From: Litoditis marina
Lineage: Eukaryota; Nematoda; Chromadorea; Rhabditida; Rhabditidae
DNA: 64,000 nucleotides
NCBI GenBank assembly: GCA_964036275.1
Contig: OZ038433.1
Location: 54,639,902-54,703,901 of the forward strand
Reading direction: 5' to 3'
The notes beneath the pieces were generated by a model, which saw only the letters and a program-made list of their open reading frames with translations, had not been told where the DNA came from and did not search any database. Both the position numbers and the translations under genes were made by a program. Shown here one piece after another: positions 47,156 to 60,100 of this stretch (its first letter is position 1; every line of letters starts with the position of its first letter).

Positions 47156-50100
47156 ATGGCGAAAAAGGGTGCTGCCCAGGTGATCGAAGACAAGGATGTC
47201 TCTCCTGCCTGGAAGGTACTCCAAATGGTGGGTTCTATGTTTACAGAGAGTTTGAGCGAAAGTTAGCTTAATCAAACTTTTGTCAACAATTATTGAAGAA
47301 ACTCATGAAATCGAAAAATCTGGTAATAATTTTGAATGGCTAGATCTGTTTTCTAGTTGGTAAGACTAGAAAACTACAACCCTACTGGCGTAGGGATATA
47401 GGTAATCTCTGGTTTTGCCTATTGAAAGGACTCCCCCTTTGTAACATGAAGCCATTATCGGGTTTTCTAGTAAACCTTATCACGGATATAAGTTTTCTGA
47501 TAGAGTTCGCTCCCAAAATCATTTCATTCAGTAACAATAATTTATTTGTATTCAGCGTCTGAATGAAGAGCGAGTGGATAAAGAAAGAGAGGCGAGCGAA
47601 AAGAAAATGGAAACCGCTGATGGAGAGGAAGGCTTCACTGTAGTAAAGAAGGTTAGTTAACACAGTAAGTTCCGACTATTCGGCAAAAATTACTCCGTTT
47701 TTAGATTTAAACTCGGAAAAATTAATGATTCTTCATTGAAAATAGACTACTAATTCACTCGTTCTCTGGCAATTCGGACAACTGTACCGGGGTGTGTCAC
47801 GGCGTTTAAACTCGGTTAAATTTTCGGAATGGGTTGCCTTGTGTGCGTGGGCCGGGTTTCGAAACTTTCAAACGCGAATTTTTGCGGGAAAGCGCCCATC
47901 GCTGACGTGTTTTGCGTGCTAAGCGCTGGTGCGGATTTGGTGCATAAAGAAAAGCTCTATAATAAGGAAAAGCTATGTATCTTATATAACTCTTATGGTA
48001 TACATGGAAGCGTAAAATTATTCTTGTTTAAGAGAGAGAAGAATTATATAGAATAATGATCGTCGATCGAAATCACGTAAATTAGAATTTTGCGGCGCAT
48101 TGAAATCGCGCTCCATTCGACGCGTTGCGGCGATCGCTTGGTTGCCTGTGACTTCACAGAAACTGAATGTATTGTGTTAAACGCCGTGGTGTTGTTACAC
48201 TGTATTTCGGTTGAAACTTAGGTAGGGTGAATTCTATATTTAACCGGTGTTTTAGGCAACCTAACCCTTTTTAAACCATTTTTTCAGGTTACCTCAGTAG
48301 GTAACCGGTTGGTGACCTAAAATAAAAAACCGGTTACCAGTTTTTTCTAACGCAAGCAGTGGTTTTTTACCGTTAGTTGAACGGTAACAGGATTTTAGAT
48401 TCAGGTTACTTCCAGAAAAAAGAGGTTACCGAAAAAGGGTTAGGTTACCTAAAAACCCGGTTAGTTCTAGAAGTGGCATTCACTTTTGCAAAAATTTACT
48501 TACCCTTCGTTTCCTACTCTTAGTTTACACTCGCAGCGTAAAGCGTGTGCACTGCACGGAACGTAGCCGTTTGTCTCCAACACTTCTGAGTTGTGAGCCC
48601 AATATAAATGCCGATTTTTAGAAGCAGCAGAAAAGTCGAAAACGAAAATTGCAAGACGCGCTAGCGGAGGTGAAAACGGGAGAAACGCCTAGCGAGAAGA
48701 GGGCAAAAGAAGAAGATATTCCAATTCTAACCATGGGACAGCAGAGGTGGGTCAATTAAAGATGGTCTAACAGGAACCGAATCTCGTGCATTGCACTCCA
48801 CGGTTAATTCGGTCGCACTAATGCAAATGCGTCTTAAAAACCAAGTTTTAAAATATCCGCCAATGGACAGTAAGTAAATTATCCCGGAAATTGTCGCGAA
48901 TTTGCATCGGAGCGACGAAATCAACCATAGAGCGCAAGGCACGGGATTCGGTTCCTTTCAGTCATAGTCAGTCAGATGTAAGATTCTGTGTGGAAAGCAG
49001 TTTCCGAAGAACTTCCACCTAATCACGACTCCACGATACAGAAAGGGATGAAACTTTTTAAAGTGTCAGAAATATGTGGCCCAATTCCACAATAAAACGG
49101 TTGTTTCGTGAACCGCCAGTTGACGATCAGTGTTGTGAACGTCCTGTGCACTTTTAAGCGAATGCATTTAGTTGATTTGAAGCCCGTTCATCTCTAGATT
49201 CTGAAAATTAACCTCATTTAAATTGAAGTCCAGTAATTTTCCGGTTTACATGCAACCAAAATGCAGCCATGTTGGGATGTGTACAGAACTCTTGGTTGCT
49301 CTCAAATGCAACCAAACTTGTCCACACTGAGACGTTTTGGTTATATAAAGTGATTTTGGGTGCATTTGAATGAAACCAATGGGTTGCAGACATACAACCC
49401 GGTTGCATGGGTAATAAGCCTATCGTCCTTGTAACTTGTAATGATAAAAGTAACTGTATGTTGTGTAGGGGCGAGCCAACGCCAGTGGTTGCATTGGATT
49501 GCGAGTACGTGGGAGGAGGGCCCGCCGGGGATGATGATATACTGGCCAGAGTCTCGGTCGTCAATCAGGTTCGTCCCTTCAATTGCTTGCGACCAATTAT
49601 ACGTGTAACCGGTTTTTTTGGTAACCTTTTTTTTCTCAGGTAACCAGTAGGTAACCTGAAACTAAATTTCGTCCCGGTTACATGTAGAATGCACCTTCAA
49701 TTGCATACATACTTACATACCCCAGTAAAGTTTTCCGTATAGCGAGAAAAAATAGAAAAAACCATTTGTCTTTTGGTCCATTTCTAATGTAAAATCAGTA
49801 ACTTCACGTGTTCCAATCTAAAAACGAGTCTCTTTTGTCGAATAGTACCTTATTGGTGTATGTTGGATACTGCCTTTCAAGTGTTGTTTCAACAGTTTCT
49901 TTGAATTTATACTGTACTGTATCATTACAGAAATGGTTAGCACCTGCCGATCGGTTCACTGTACATATTTTCGGCTTTAAAGTATGATAATTATGTTGAC
50001 CAATGCCTACGCATCGGTCCTTTCAACTGCAATTGAAAAATGTATTGCAGTTTAAAGGACTGAAGCGTTGCGATTGGACCACATACTCATCCTTCTTTTA

Positions 50101-52187
50101 ATTACTTATATCGTGATTCAGGAAGGTGCCGTGATCTACGATAAGTACGTGAAACCGCGAGAGCGAGTGACTGATTTTCGAACAGCTGTCAGTGGAATCC
50201 GTCCCGGAAATCTGGTCAAAGGTTAGTCCTATGTTTGAATATGTACTGTTTTAATACCCAGTGAGGTCCGAAAAGTAATGATTTTTCATTGAATATAGAC
50301 AATTTTCTCGGTTCGTCGAAAAAGTAATCCATTTTCCGATTTTTTTCTGGCTATCTGGACAAGTTTACTGGGGTATGACTGTTTTAGTCAGGCAGCCGTT
50401 TAACTGGGGAACTACTCTGTGTTCATTAGTTGTTACCGTGCTGTTCGGCACGGTAACTACAGAGCATATTCAAAAGAAGTTCTAGAAATAGGTGACAGAT
50501 TAGTCAAGTGTTTAAACAGATCTCGGTCATATAGTGTGCTCTCTGATGAAATTTGTTCAATTTGAGATTATCCAATTGATATCACTTAAAGCATAAGTTG
50601 GGCGGCCTATGTTCAAGTATCGGGTGCTAATCTGCTAATCTAGAGTGCGCTTTTGCTCTTGCTTTGTTTCTCGAGTCCGTCCATTTTGGTCTTGTTTCAG
50701 GTCTTCCTTTCCAAACAGTTCAGTTCGAGACGGCCAAGCTATTGAAGGACAGGATAGTTGTTGGTCATGCTGTACACAATGATTTCAGGGTTGGTCTTTA
50801 TGTTTCAGTCAGCACTCTGAATATCTCATCTGGTTTTTGTGGTATTTTTTTACTCGACGGCTTATTTGCTCTCACGTGTTCTACGTTGTCATTGTGTCAT
50901 GATTCCTCCATATAACATAGATCTGAGAACAGTTGGGGACCTTCCTGCTCTAAAGCAGTTCATGGTTCGGGGGGTTCGGGCCATATGAGGAGAGAGTTCA
51001 TTGCCCACAGAAATTTATTGAAATCGTTGTTTCATTTGGGCAACCAAACTACAAAACAAGATGGAAGATTAACGTTTCACCAATAAAGTGGGACCGTTGT
51101 TGAAATTATAGGATAGTTCAAAATCCCGATTGTAAATAAAAACGGGTGATAAAGAATCCAACAAATTCGCCCTACATTTGGTTCGGGAATAAGGTTGACA
51201 CTCGAGCCAAAGTCTAACTATTGCTTATACGCCATACCCCAGTTAAATTGTGCGAATGGACATGAAAATCGAAAAACGGGCTAGTATTTCGGCCAAAACG
51301 AGATGATTAGTCTATTTTCGATGGAAAATCATTCCTTTTCACGTAATTGTACCTAAGAACAGTAAGAACGTGAACGAACTCCTTACTGATGCATGATTGA
51401 ACCCTGATCCAGGGCACAATCGATAATCATTTTTTTTTATATTTTCGCTTCAGCGTACCGACCCAGACGCTGGAAATATGAACACAGCCTGAGTAATTTG
51501 CTAAAAAATATTCTCTCTGCATCTGTTCATGTTACAGGTTCTCAATTTCAATCACAATCGAAAGCTCACGAGAGACACTGCCAAGTGTTCGATCCTCAAA
51601 GGAATGGCTGCGTGTACAGGAAAAGTGAGTTGATAAGGGTACTAGTTAGACATTTGGTCTGCAACACTTGTGGTTTCTTTTTTTTTTTCGTTTTTCCAGG
51701 ATATCCTGATTTTATTGTAAACCGGTTGCAAACTTTTCAAAACGTATGTCAAGTAGTGAACAGTTTATGGAGCAATGTTTGAAAGTGACCACTTGCGTGA
51801 GTGAAACTAAACAATAGTGACTAATTAGCTTCTGTACGTTAAAATTATTTTGTTTCAGACGCCTTCATTGAAAAAGCTCGCCTCTGCGGTCCTAGGAATC
51901 GATATTCAGCAGGGAGAACACGACTCGGTACGATCACCATTTCTCATTAAAAAAAAGTTTATTCTATAAATACGGTGTTGAGTGTTTAACAATATCCGTG
52001 TAACACCGTTTCCAGTCCAGAAGCGGCATTACGTTTAAATATAATAGATTGAACAGGTGAAATAAGTTGATTGACGTAATTGATTGTTGCATTGCAGGTG
52101 ACTGATGCTCGTGTAGCACTCCGACTTTACCTGACAGTCAAGAAGCGATGGGAGGCGGAAATAAAACGTTTTCATAGACATAAATAG
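47156..52187 (+). CDS. REXO4: RNA exonuclease 4 (DEDDh 3'-5' exonuclease), 9 exons
   Basis: Exons 47156-47227, 47556-47651, 48622-48746, 49469-49568, 50122-50221, 50701-50789, 51538-51624, 51859-51927, 52098-52187; 828 nt, 275 aa, phases consistent throughout. Residues 1-97 are a charged Lys-rich region. Residues about 103-265 are the exonuclease domain with all DEDDh residues visible: Asp108 and Glu110 in 'ALDCEYVG', Asp192 in 'GHAVHNDF', Asp207 in 'TRDTAK', and His244 with Asp249 in 'GEHDSVTDAR'. The REXO4 signature 'DFRTAVSGIRP' and 'TPSLKKLASAVLGI' is present. The family acts in rRNA/ITS processing in the nucleolus. It is downstream of gene C at operon spacing. Three introns carry MITEs, one ending 20 bp before exon 5. 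Confidence 0.93.
47797..48196. mobile_element. TIR element with CACGGCGTTTAA ends
   Basis: 'GTCACGGCGTTTAAACTCGG' and the inverted 'TTAAACGCCGTGGTG' bound about 400 bp in REXO4 intron 2. The GC-rich interior contains a 75-codon frame with no recognisable motif. Confidence 0.6.
48241..48464. mobile_element. AACCGGG inverted-repeat element, copy 1
   Basis: Ends 'TAACCGG...TTTAGGCAACCTAACC' and 'GGTTAGGTTACCTAAAAAC' then CCGGTTA are complementary, with inner repeats of 'CAGGTTACC'. Same family as 63615-63869. In REXO4 intron 2. Confidence 0.7.
49224..49414. mobile_element. GGTTGCAT-ended element (solo copy)
   Basis: 'TTTACATGCAACCAAAATGC' at the left and 'CAACCCGGTTGCATGGG' at the right. The interior 'TTGGTTGCTCTCAAATGCAA' matches the outer element at 41962-43599. 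It ends about 55 bp before REXO4 exon 4. Confidence 0.6.
49717..49863. mobile_element. CCCAGTAAAGTTGTCCGAATAG MITE, copy d
   Basis: Complete copy: 'CATACCCCAGTAAAGTTTTC' to 'GAATAGTACCTTATTGGTGT'. In REXO4 intron 4; related copies lie at 47664-47796, 50254-50379 and 51231-51350 in other REXO4 introns. Confidence 0.7.
49977..50101. mobile_element. TTAA MITE copy 12, abutting REXO4 exon 5
   Basis: Left end TTAA-AGTATGATAATTATG, right end CATCCTTCT-TTTAA. It ends 20 bp before REXO4 exon 5. Confidence 0.82.
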
Positions 52188-52246
52188 AAAAAGGTTTCAC
52201 TTTTGTTGTTTCTTGTTGTTGCTTGTTATAAATTTGTTCAAAAAAC

Positions 52247-52252
52247 TTTATT
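52247..52252 (-). terminator. Poly(A) signal of the minus-strand SR-type gene
   Basis: AATAAA on the minus strand, 265 nt after that gene's stop codon and only 60 nt from the convergent REXO4 stop. Confidence 0.5.
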
Positions 52253-52516
52253 GCAGAAAAGGAACGGAACAAATAATATGCAAAGCAGGGCAGACAACAA
52301 ATTTTGTTCAATTAAACAATTGGCAAGATGAACAAATGACCTGATTCGACAAATACAAACAAACGACAAACAGATGACCTGGTTCGACAAATAACAAAAA
52401 AAAAACAAATGAACAAATGAATGATATGTGGTGCGGAATGTGGAAACAACTATTGAGAAAAAAGAAGGATATCGAGACAAATATTGTAAAAACGCTGAAG
52501 CGTCCTCTAGCGTCTT

Positions 52517-54072
52517 CTAGCGGCGTCTCGACTATAATACAGAATATGTATGAACTGATGGTTACTCTCTCAACGAGCGCTCGCTACCCGTCATAAATTG
52601 TGCACAAATGTAGGAGCTTAATCACCAACATTCGTTTCTTCAATTTCAAATGTCCTATTTGATTTTGGAACTAGTGAAACAGCTGAATAACAGAATATGT
52701 CTAAACTAAAGGTTTACGCTACTGTCTTGACAAAAGAATATCAATATCTGTCCTTTTTGATTTTGGAATTAGTAAAACGGCTTACCCGGCGACTGCGACG
52801 ATTATCCTCGCTCTCCTCACTGGAGGACGGAGTGCGACGCCTTTTCTTCTTGTCACTGAAACACCTTCTAGTTTTAGTGGAGAAAAAGGGAAACATCTTT
52901 CAGTTTGAAACACGTTGAAATTAACTAATTTGTATCGAAAATAATGGACAAACTTTCTCGTTCTCTGTTAAAAAAGTGGTCCGATTTGTTAATTCTTGAT
53001 TATCTTGATTTCTTGATAATATGATTATCTGGGTCACTTTTGTAGAATAGTCAGTTAAGTTATGTTAACTATACCACCATCCAAAAGTCCTAGTGACACG
53101 AATATATCTTGTTCAAATAGAATAGCCCAATATAGTCAGATTAGTGTTGAGCATAACTTGCCGTGAGTATCTAGCAGGGGGAGATCGAGATCTAGCGGGA
53201 GACCGACCGCGGGGCACCGGGGTCCGACTGCGGTGGGCGGCCGGCGAGCGGAGGGGCGGCGGCTTCGGCTGCTCCGCCGGCTGAAACAGGCGAGGTTAGA
53301 TGCAGGGCAGACGTATAAAACCCCATACGACGTCTGAATTTTGGTCACCCAAAATTCAGAAAATCACCCAAAAAATTTGCGTTTTTATCACCCAAAAATA
53401 GATATTTACACCATTTTTCGTTCTGTCACCAAGAATTTCGAGAGTCGTCCAATAGTTGTGAACGTCTGATACAGGGGGGACACAAGTTGCACGCGCGTAA
53501 CATTTTTAGGGGGAGGGGGTCCGAAAAGTATCCAAATTACGATGAGTTCTCGCCAATTTAGGTGAAATTATCGCAACTGTGAAGAATAGTTTCTTATTTT
53601 TCGGTGAATTTCTATTTATTGAAAAGGGGGGGGGGTCACTTTTTGCCGGTGAATATCATACATGTCATTAGATAGGCATTATCAACCATACAGAGGGTGC
53701 AACATGCAATTTTCTTTTCCATTCGCTTGAAAAGCAGATAATTCATACTAGGAGAACACATTTTAAAGCAAAACGGGTGCTAAAATAGACAGTCAACGAA
53801 CTCGTCTCAGATTACTCACCACAAATCAAGGTGGTTGAAGCGGAACTAGCACAAACAAACAATTAGATCGGTTTTGGATTCCATGTACAAATGATTGAGA
53901 CATTTGATATATGTGATACTTGGACCATGAACGGATGCATACAAAAGAAGGGAAAAGACACACCTTGCGCGGCATATAATTCTCCACCATCTGCGTCTTT
54001 CTTCTCTCATGTTTACTCGCCTTGCTGACCACTTCCGTATTCGCCGGTGAACTGCAATCACACATATTTCTA

Positions 54073-54162
<90 letters not shown>

Positions 54163-57100
54163 TACGAGTTACTGTTGTTAAAGCCAACTCGACTTCTGTC
54201 GAAACTCGAATACACGGAATTCCGTGGTCTGAAAGCTCTCAAAACTAGGTGTCAAACTTTGCCTGAAAACATAAATTGAATAGATTCTCCTTCAACCTTC
54301 AAGACGCTCACCGTGCTCTCGCAGGGGTGGGAAGTTGTGGAGGAGGCGGTGGAACGGCAACGGGAGCAGCAGCAGCAACAGGGGTCTGGGCGAAAACGGG
54401 ACCTCCATGAGAGGAGCGAGCTGCAGAAGAGGCGGCAGCAGTAGAAGTAGGCAGACCGAACCCGGCCCATCCGGATGTGGTTGCAGTGGTCGGCTGCTGG
54501 AAACAAAACTTACAGCATGTTTCATGGGCGACTTTGTTGTCAACAGAGATTTTTTGGAAATCAGGTGTTTTATCTGGGTGAAGATACTACAAAACTGGGT
54601 GAAAAGTGAGGTTTTCACTAGAACTGGGTCAGCTCAGTACCAACTCTCGATTTTGAGAAAAACGGGTGATTCAATTTTCAATCTAACATAGTCGCCCTAC
54701 GTTTGTTTCATGGTGACAAATGATTGGCTCCATCTGCGAGTCAGACCCAATAAAAACCTGTTTTCGCTCAATTTTCGTGACATGAACATAATTAATTATA
54801 GAAAGGCAGAGAAAGAGATTACGATGAACCACAAACAACGAGACGGGTGATGTCAGTGAATTACCTGCTGTACTTGATCGCGGTGGGGTGGTGCACGTTT
54901 AGCCTGAAATTCGCATCATGAAATTGATGAAACACTCAACAGTTTACCCATTTTGCGGCCAAAACAGAGACCTCTGAGATACTATTCTCATTAGCATCTG
55001 CTGAAGTGCATACTGTATGAGCGCTCTCCATTGTGGTTGTATGTGGAAAATTTCTTCCCGAACCAAAATCGAACCGACTCTTCCCGAACCAGTTGGTTTG
55101 GTGAGAAACAGCACCACTTGCGTAGTCAAACCGACAGGAAACCGAACCAAACCCTCATAAACGTTACGTAGTCGACCCACTCCAGCATTACTTAGTTTGA
55201 ATTAGTTCGATTCCACATTTGTCAGCCCAAATTGGGTCCGGTTTTGAAGCGAACCACCTGGTTCGGGAAGAACTTCACCGTTGTATGTTGTATAATTATA
55301 AAATAGTAAAAGTTGAAATTATTATAAAAGTGATGTAAAAGTTGAAATGTACCTGCGCGAAGGATGGCAGTCGGGATGTAGTCTGCCGAGCCTGACCGAA
55401 AGAAGTTCCGGGACAATCTGCTCCAGAAGAAAAGCCGGCGTCCTTCTTCACCTGATCAAACCATGTAATTACAAGAAAAACAAAAGTTCATAAAATGATG
55501 CAATTTCACAATGATAAGCTCCCTAAGGTAGTAAAATCAGACGTTTCTGCTACACAAGCATGACTGGAAACTCCAGTGATCACCCCTGACCAAAGATGCG
55601 GAGCCAGAGACACGCTGTTCAGATGTCAAGTGTCCACAAATTGGTAGATCTAATTTTGTTCAGCATACTAATATCGGAATACTGGGAAAAATGGAAATTA
55701 CGGATGATGGTGGCATTATTCCAAACAATCCCAACTCATATAGCCAATGAGCACAGTTCCAATTGCAATTTCGAGTGCATAACTCTATTCGAGAATCCGG
55801 ATTCGTGCCCTACCATAAACTACCAAGGGTCCTTTTGTCGTTTATTGGATTGGAAATCTCGCGAGCCCACCCTCCACCTTTTTCAAGCCGCGACCTATCC
55901 AAACTGTGTTTTTCCTCTATATTACACCTATTCACTACTGATTCTGTATGAAACTCGTCAGTCTAAAACTCGCAACCGTCTAAAAAGCAAGTATGCTGAG
56001 TAGACTGAGTACTTTTCTAGCTGTAACGGATGAAAGTACCTGTACGTGGTCTTGTCTGCTCGGTTCCTGCCCGTTTCCTCTCATTGTCGACGAATCATTA
56101 GGGACGGCCATATTGGAGGCAGTCCCATACAAACCTTCAAAGGATTTCATTCCATTTGTAGTGGGGCGAGTTCAACAACTGTACGATTTAAAATTAAAAT
56201 ATTAACGGCAGCAGATGTACGTTGACTCTGTTTTAGATTACCACGTGAAAAACAATGATTCTGCATCAAAAATCTACAAATTGTCCTGTTTCTGGCGAAA
56301 AAGTAACCCATTTTTCTTTTCTCTTTTTGGCTATTAGGACAACTTCACTGGGGTATGGTCACAGTCCCGAAGTACCGATTAGTGCCTCTTTGTAGAGCAG
56401 CATTCATACTTTTAGACTTCGGCTGACTGTACTAGCGTATAATTGATACATCTGTTTGTAATTAAAGTTCCGCCGAAAATCGGAAAAGTATCAACCTTAA
56501 ACCGCCGGACTCTATTACGCCGAATATAACAACGTTTGAAGCCTCGTAAAATGTTGGGAAAAGTATGAACTTATTTCATGTTTATTATATCTAAAAAAAC
56601 ATGATATTTACTTATTTAAAATCATACACCGCCAAGGCTCTCTTATTCCTTCAAAATTCTCGCGACCTCTCCGTGTTTTCTCGTGTCGCGACCCCCCAAA
56701 ACGGCGCCATTCAGCTGATTTCCGTACGATTATATCTGATTTTGTATGAAAATCGTAAATTGACAGTGTGCGACCCCTACTTTTCACAAGAATTTGTTCG
56801 CGACTCCCCCCTTTATTGGAGGCCTTGGCGGTGTGTGTTTAAAATTTTACCTCACAAGAAGTACCGTATCAACATAACTTTTATATTATATACTTATTTT
56901 TGTTGATCTATATTGTTTGAACCAACCCGTGCCAGCTGGTCGTGGTGGAGGTGGCGGCGCATGAGACCAGTTGTTGTCCCTCTTGTTCAATGTTGCCTCT
57001 GAGAAAAAACTACTTTGGTTCATTATCGACCAAAAAAGAACAAACATTCCTACCAGCTACCAGGGATTCCAGGGAAAACCGGTGTTGATAATCAAAGCAA

Positions 57101-60100
57101 AGATTGAGCCTCAAATCCAGGTAAAGATAACCCTAAGACCGTTTTTCGGAGTGGAAACAATTGAGAGAACCTTACAATATATATTCAGTTTTCCGCAGCA
57201 TCTACACGTTTATTATCGGTATTCCCATTCCCTTCCAGAAGTTTTAAAGCACGATAGATGAACAAATGTGTGAACCGAACGAACCGTAATAGTTGAATGC
57301 CAGTGCAACAATAATGTCTGAAAAGGCATGATACCGCTGTAAACTTTGTTATTGCTCCCAATTTGGCATTTCAAACAGTTTCGCTTGTTAAAATGAGCGT
57401 AAGTTCCAGAGAAAAGCCAAAACAAGCACGGATCAGCCCCATTTTGAGGTGGTATTTTACATATGGTCATCGAATATTTCGTACCTTCTTCACCGTATAC
57501 GGGGGTGCGTGGTTGGCGAGGACCAAACGAATATTCTTGTCTGAAACACACAAGTGCTATAATCGATGAGTTCGTAGAATCATTGTCCACATTCGTCCTG
57601 ATGTTGAAGGAAGGATGTGGAATGTGGTCGTGAACTTTCAGCAAGTTGGGCAATTCACATTAATATATGATATATGACAAACTTCACAAGTTGACAAGCT
57701 GACATTAAAATAAAACCATGGATGCGATATCCCGGTTAACTGACCGGAGTATCATTAACGTTTCTTCAACTGGGTTAAGTAGGACCCATAACTTTACAAT
57801 ATTTTTGGGTTTATTGAGTAATTACCTTGGGGGAGCAACTTTTTGATTTTTTCTGTGGAGGGGTTGTTCAACTGTTCAAACCCTCAAACCAACACTATCC
57901 CACCTAAGTTAAAAAAAGAAAGAAAGACTGAGAACTGAGCAATTTTTTCAGTTTTTTTCATTTATTTATAAAAGAAATCAGGCATTTAGGTCCTAAAAGC
58001 CTAATTTTTTAGGCAAAGTACAAGGTTATCAGATGAAACATACCTTCGATCCGGTGTTCGATTTCCACCGTACGCTGGGGAGCGAGAGCGATCAGGGCCT
58101 GAACAAGTCGTATGTATGAAGCATAACTTGAACATACAGCAATCAACTATGATCTAAATTCTGAATACTATTCTCACAGTAGCATATTCTAGAGAACCTT
58201 ATAATGTGAACCAGGTCAGCTCACTTCGCAGATGAAACTCTTTTGGAGCCAAGTCAGCAGTTCAGTGTGTGACAACCACAACAAAACAATCATAGGATAT
58301 ATAGTCTGTTTAGTTCCGAACTGTTTCGTATCCATCAAAAGTGTTGCATCCCTGCCACCCCTCGAGTTGCGTGTGCAGAGCGCCGGCTCGGCATTTTGCC
58401 AGATCAGGCCACAATCAATAATCTTTCCAACAGCCAAATAGAAGTTTAACCTACGCATACAATTATTCCTTAGTTATGATATCTTTTCGAGGTTGTATGA
58501 GAAATTATATTCTTTGCTAATCCCAAATGTCAAGTTCACTTGAATTTTCATTAAGAAATTCGAAAATTTTTGCACACACTGAAATTTGCGAGATCGCCGT
58601 ATGTGGGCCGTTCCCCCTCCGCCCTCCCAACGAGTCCAAATGGCCGGGTGGTCTAAGGCGCAGGTTTCAGTCAGGTGTCTGTCCATATTCGTAGGTTAGA
58701 TCCCCTGAGCTGCTGTTGTTTTGAAAACACAGAATCATTGCCCAGAATGTTTGAATAGTTGCCAAGTCATAAGCTCCGCCCCTATTTTCATACAGTAAAT
58801 GGAGTACAGTTCGGAACTAAATAGACTATAGCGCAAGTTGGGTAAATTTATCTGGATGTTAATTTAGTCTAAGCAGGACGATTATGTGAACCGATCCCGT
58901 GTCCACTGTCCTTTAAACTGCAATTGAAAATTGCATTGCAGTTGAAAGTTTAAAGGACTGGAGCGTGGGGTGGGACCACATAATCGTCCTTCTTTAATGT
59001 TAAAACCACTCACGAGAGCCGTCAACCCAAGGCGCACTGGAGTAGGAGTAGGTAGGGGTCCGCACGTCGCCCTGAAGATTCACAATACAATACATGATAC
59101 AATCTCTCGAATCACTTGAACAGAGCCACGCAAACCTTTCGCTCATTACCAAAATACCTACTGTAGAGCATTTTCACGAGTCCGTGATAAAAAAAAGAAC
59201 CTTTTCAAGATAGCCCCACCAGAAAGAGTCAGTTTTAAAACTAAACTTAAAACATGGTTTTGCATCAAAAAATGATTCACTTTTCGGCTTTTGTAGTGGT
59301 TGTTCGGACAACTTTACTGGGGTATGAACGCCATACACCGCCAAGACCTTTTATGGAATCACGAACAAATTCTTGGGGTTGGTAGATTCCAAGGCCAATA
59401 AGAAGCGTTGGCGGTTTACGAGTGACCACAAGTTGCACGCGTGCAACATTTTTAGGGGGGGGGGGTCGTAACTGTGGTATGATCGGTCAACTCTTCGGTC
59501 ACCCCTGTGTACGATAAACAGACGTTAGGCGACTTTGTTGAATGATTCATTGAAGCCCCCGACCTAAATTAAGCTCCAAAACTACCTTAGCTTCGGCAAT
59601 TGTCGCCTTCACTGGTGAAAACGTCACTTCTTATACAGTTGTGTAGTTTGGTCACCCAGATAAAACACCCGACTTTCAATCAAGTCGTGTGGACCACAAA
59701 GTCCCCTCACGTACGTACCGGTGTTCTGTTTCCGCCGCCCCACTCGCATGGACTTCTGGCGCCGAACGGGTTCGGGGATCGACAGCTGGTTTCTGCCCGG
59801 GCCGCCGCTCGCAACTCGTCCTCGTCCATCATCAGACCACCCATCCTCAACACAATACATTCAAGGTACACACCAGTGAGGTCCGACTATTCCACAAAAC
59901 GCAGTCGGTTTGTAGATTCAAACACGTGAAAATGAATGATTTTCCATCAATATTAGACACATTTCCTTGTATTTTGCGAAAAGTTAGTTTCTCGGCTTAT
60001 TCTGACTATTCGGACAACTTTGGTGGAGTATAACTGAAAGATTGAAGCGCGATGGAGCATGAACAACTCGACAATCTACCCCCTTCGAACAACTGTCACA

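Noticed and set aside
49977..50101. Regularly recurring palindromes considered as a CRISPR-like or regulatory array
   Set aside because: Copies are dispersed over 54 kb in both orientations, share transposon-type ends and TTAA flanks, and lie in a eukaryotic genome.
53826..54242. Frames with long IYIYIY runs on the minus strand
   Set aside because: Produced by the (TA)n microsatellite; only the 53964-54051 part is a real exon.
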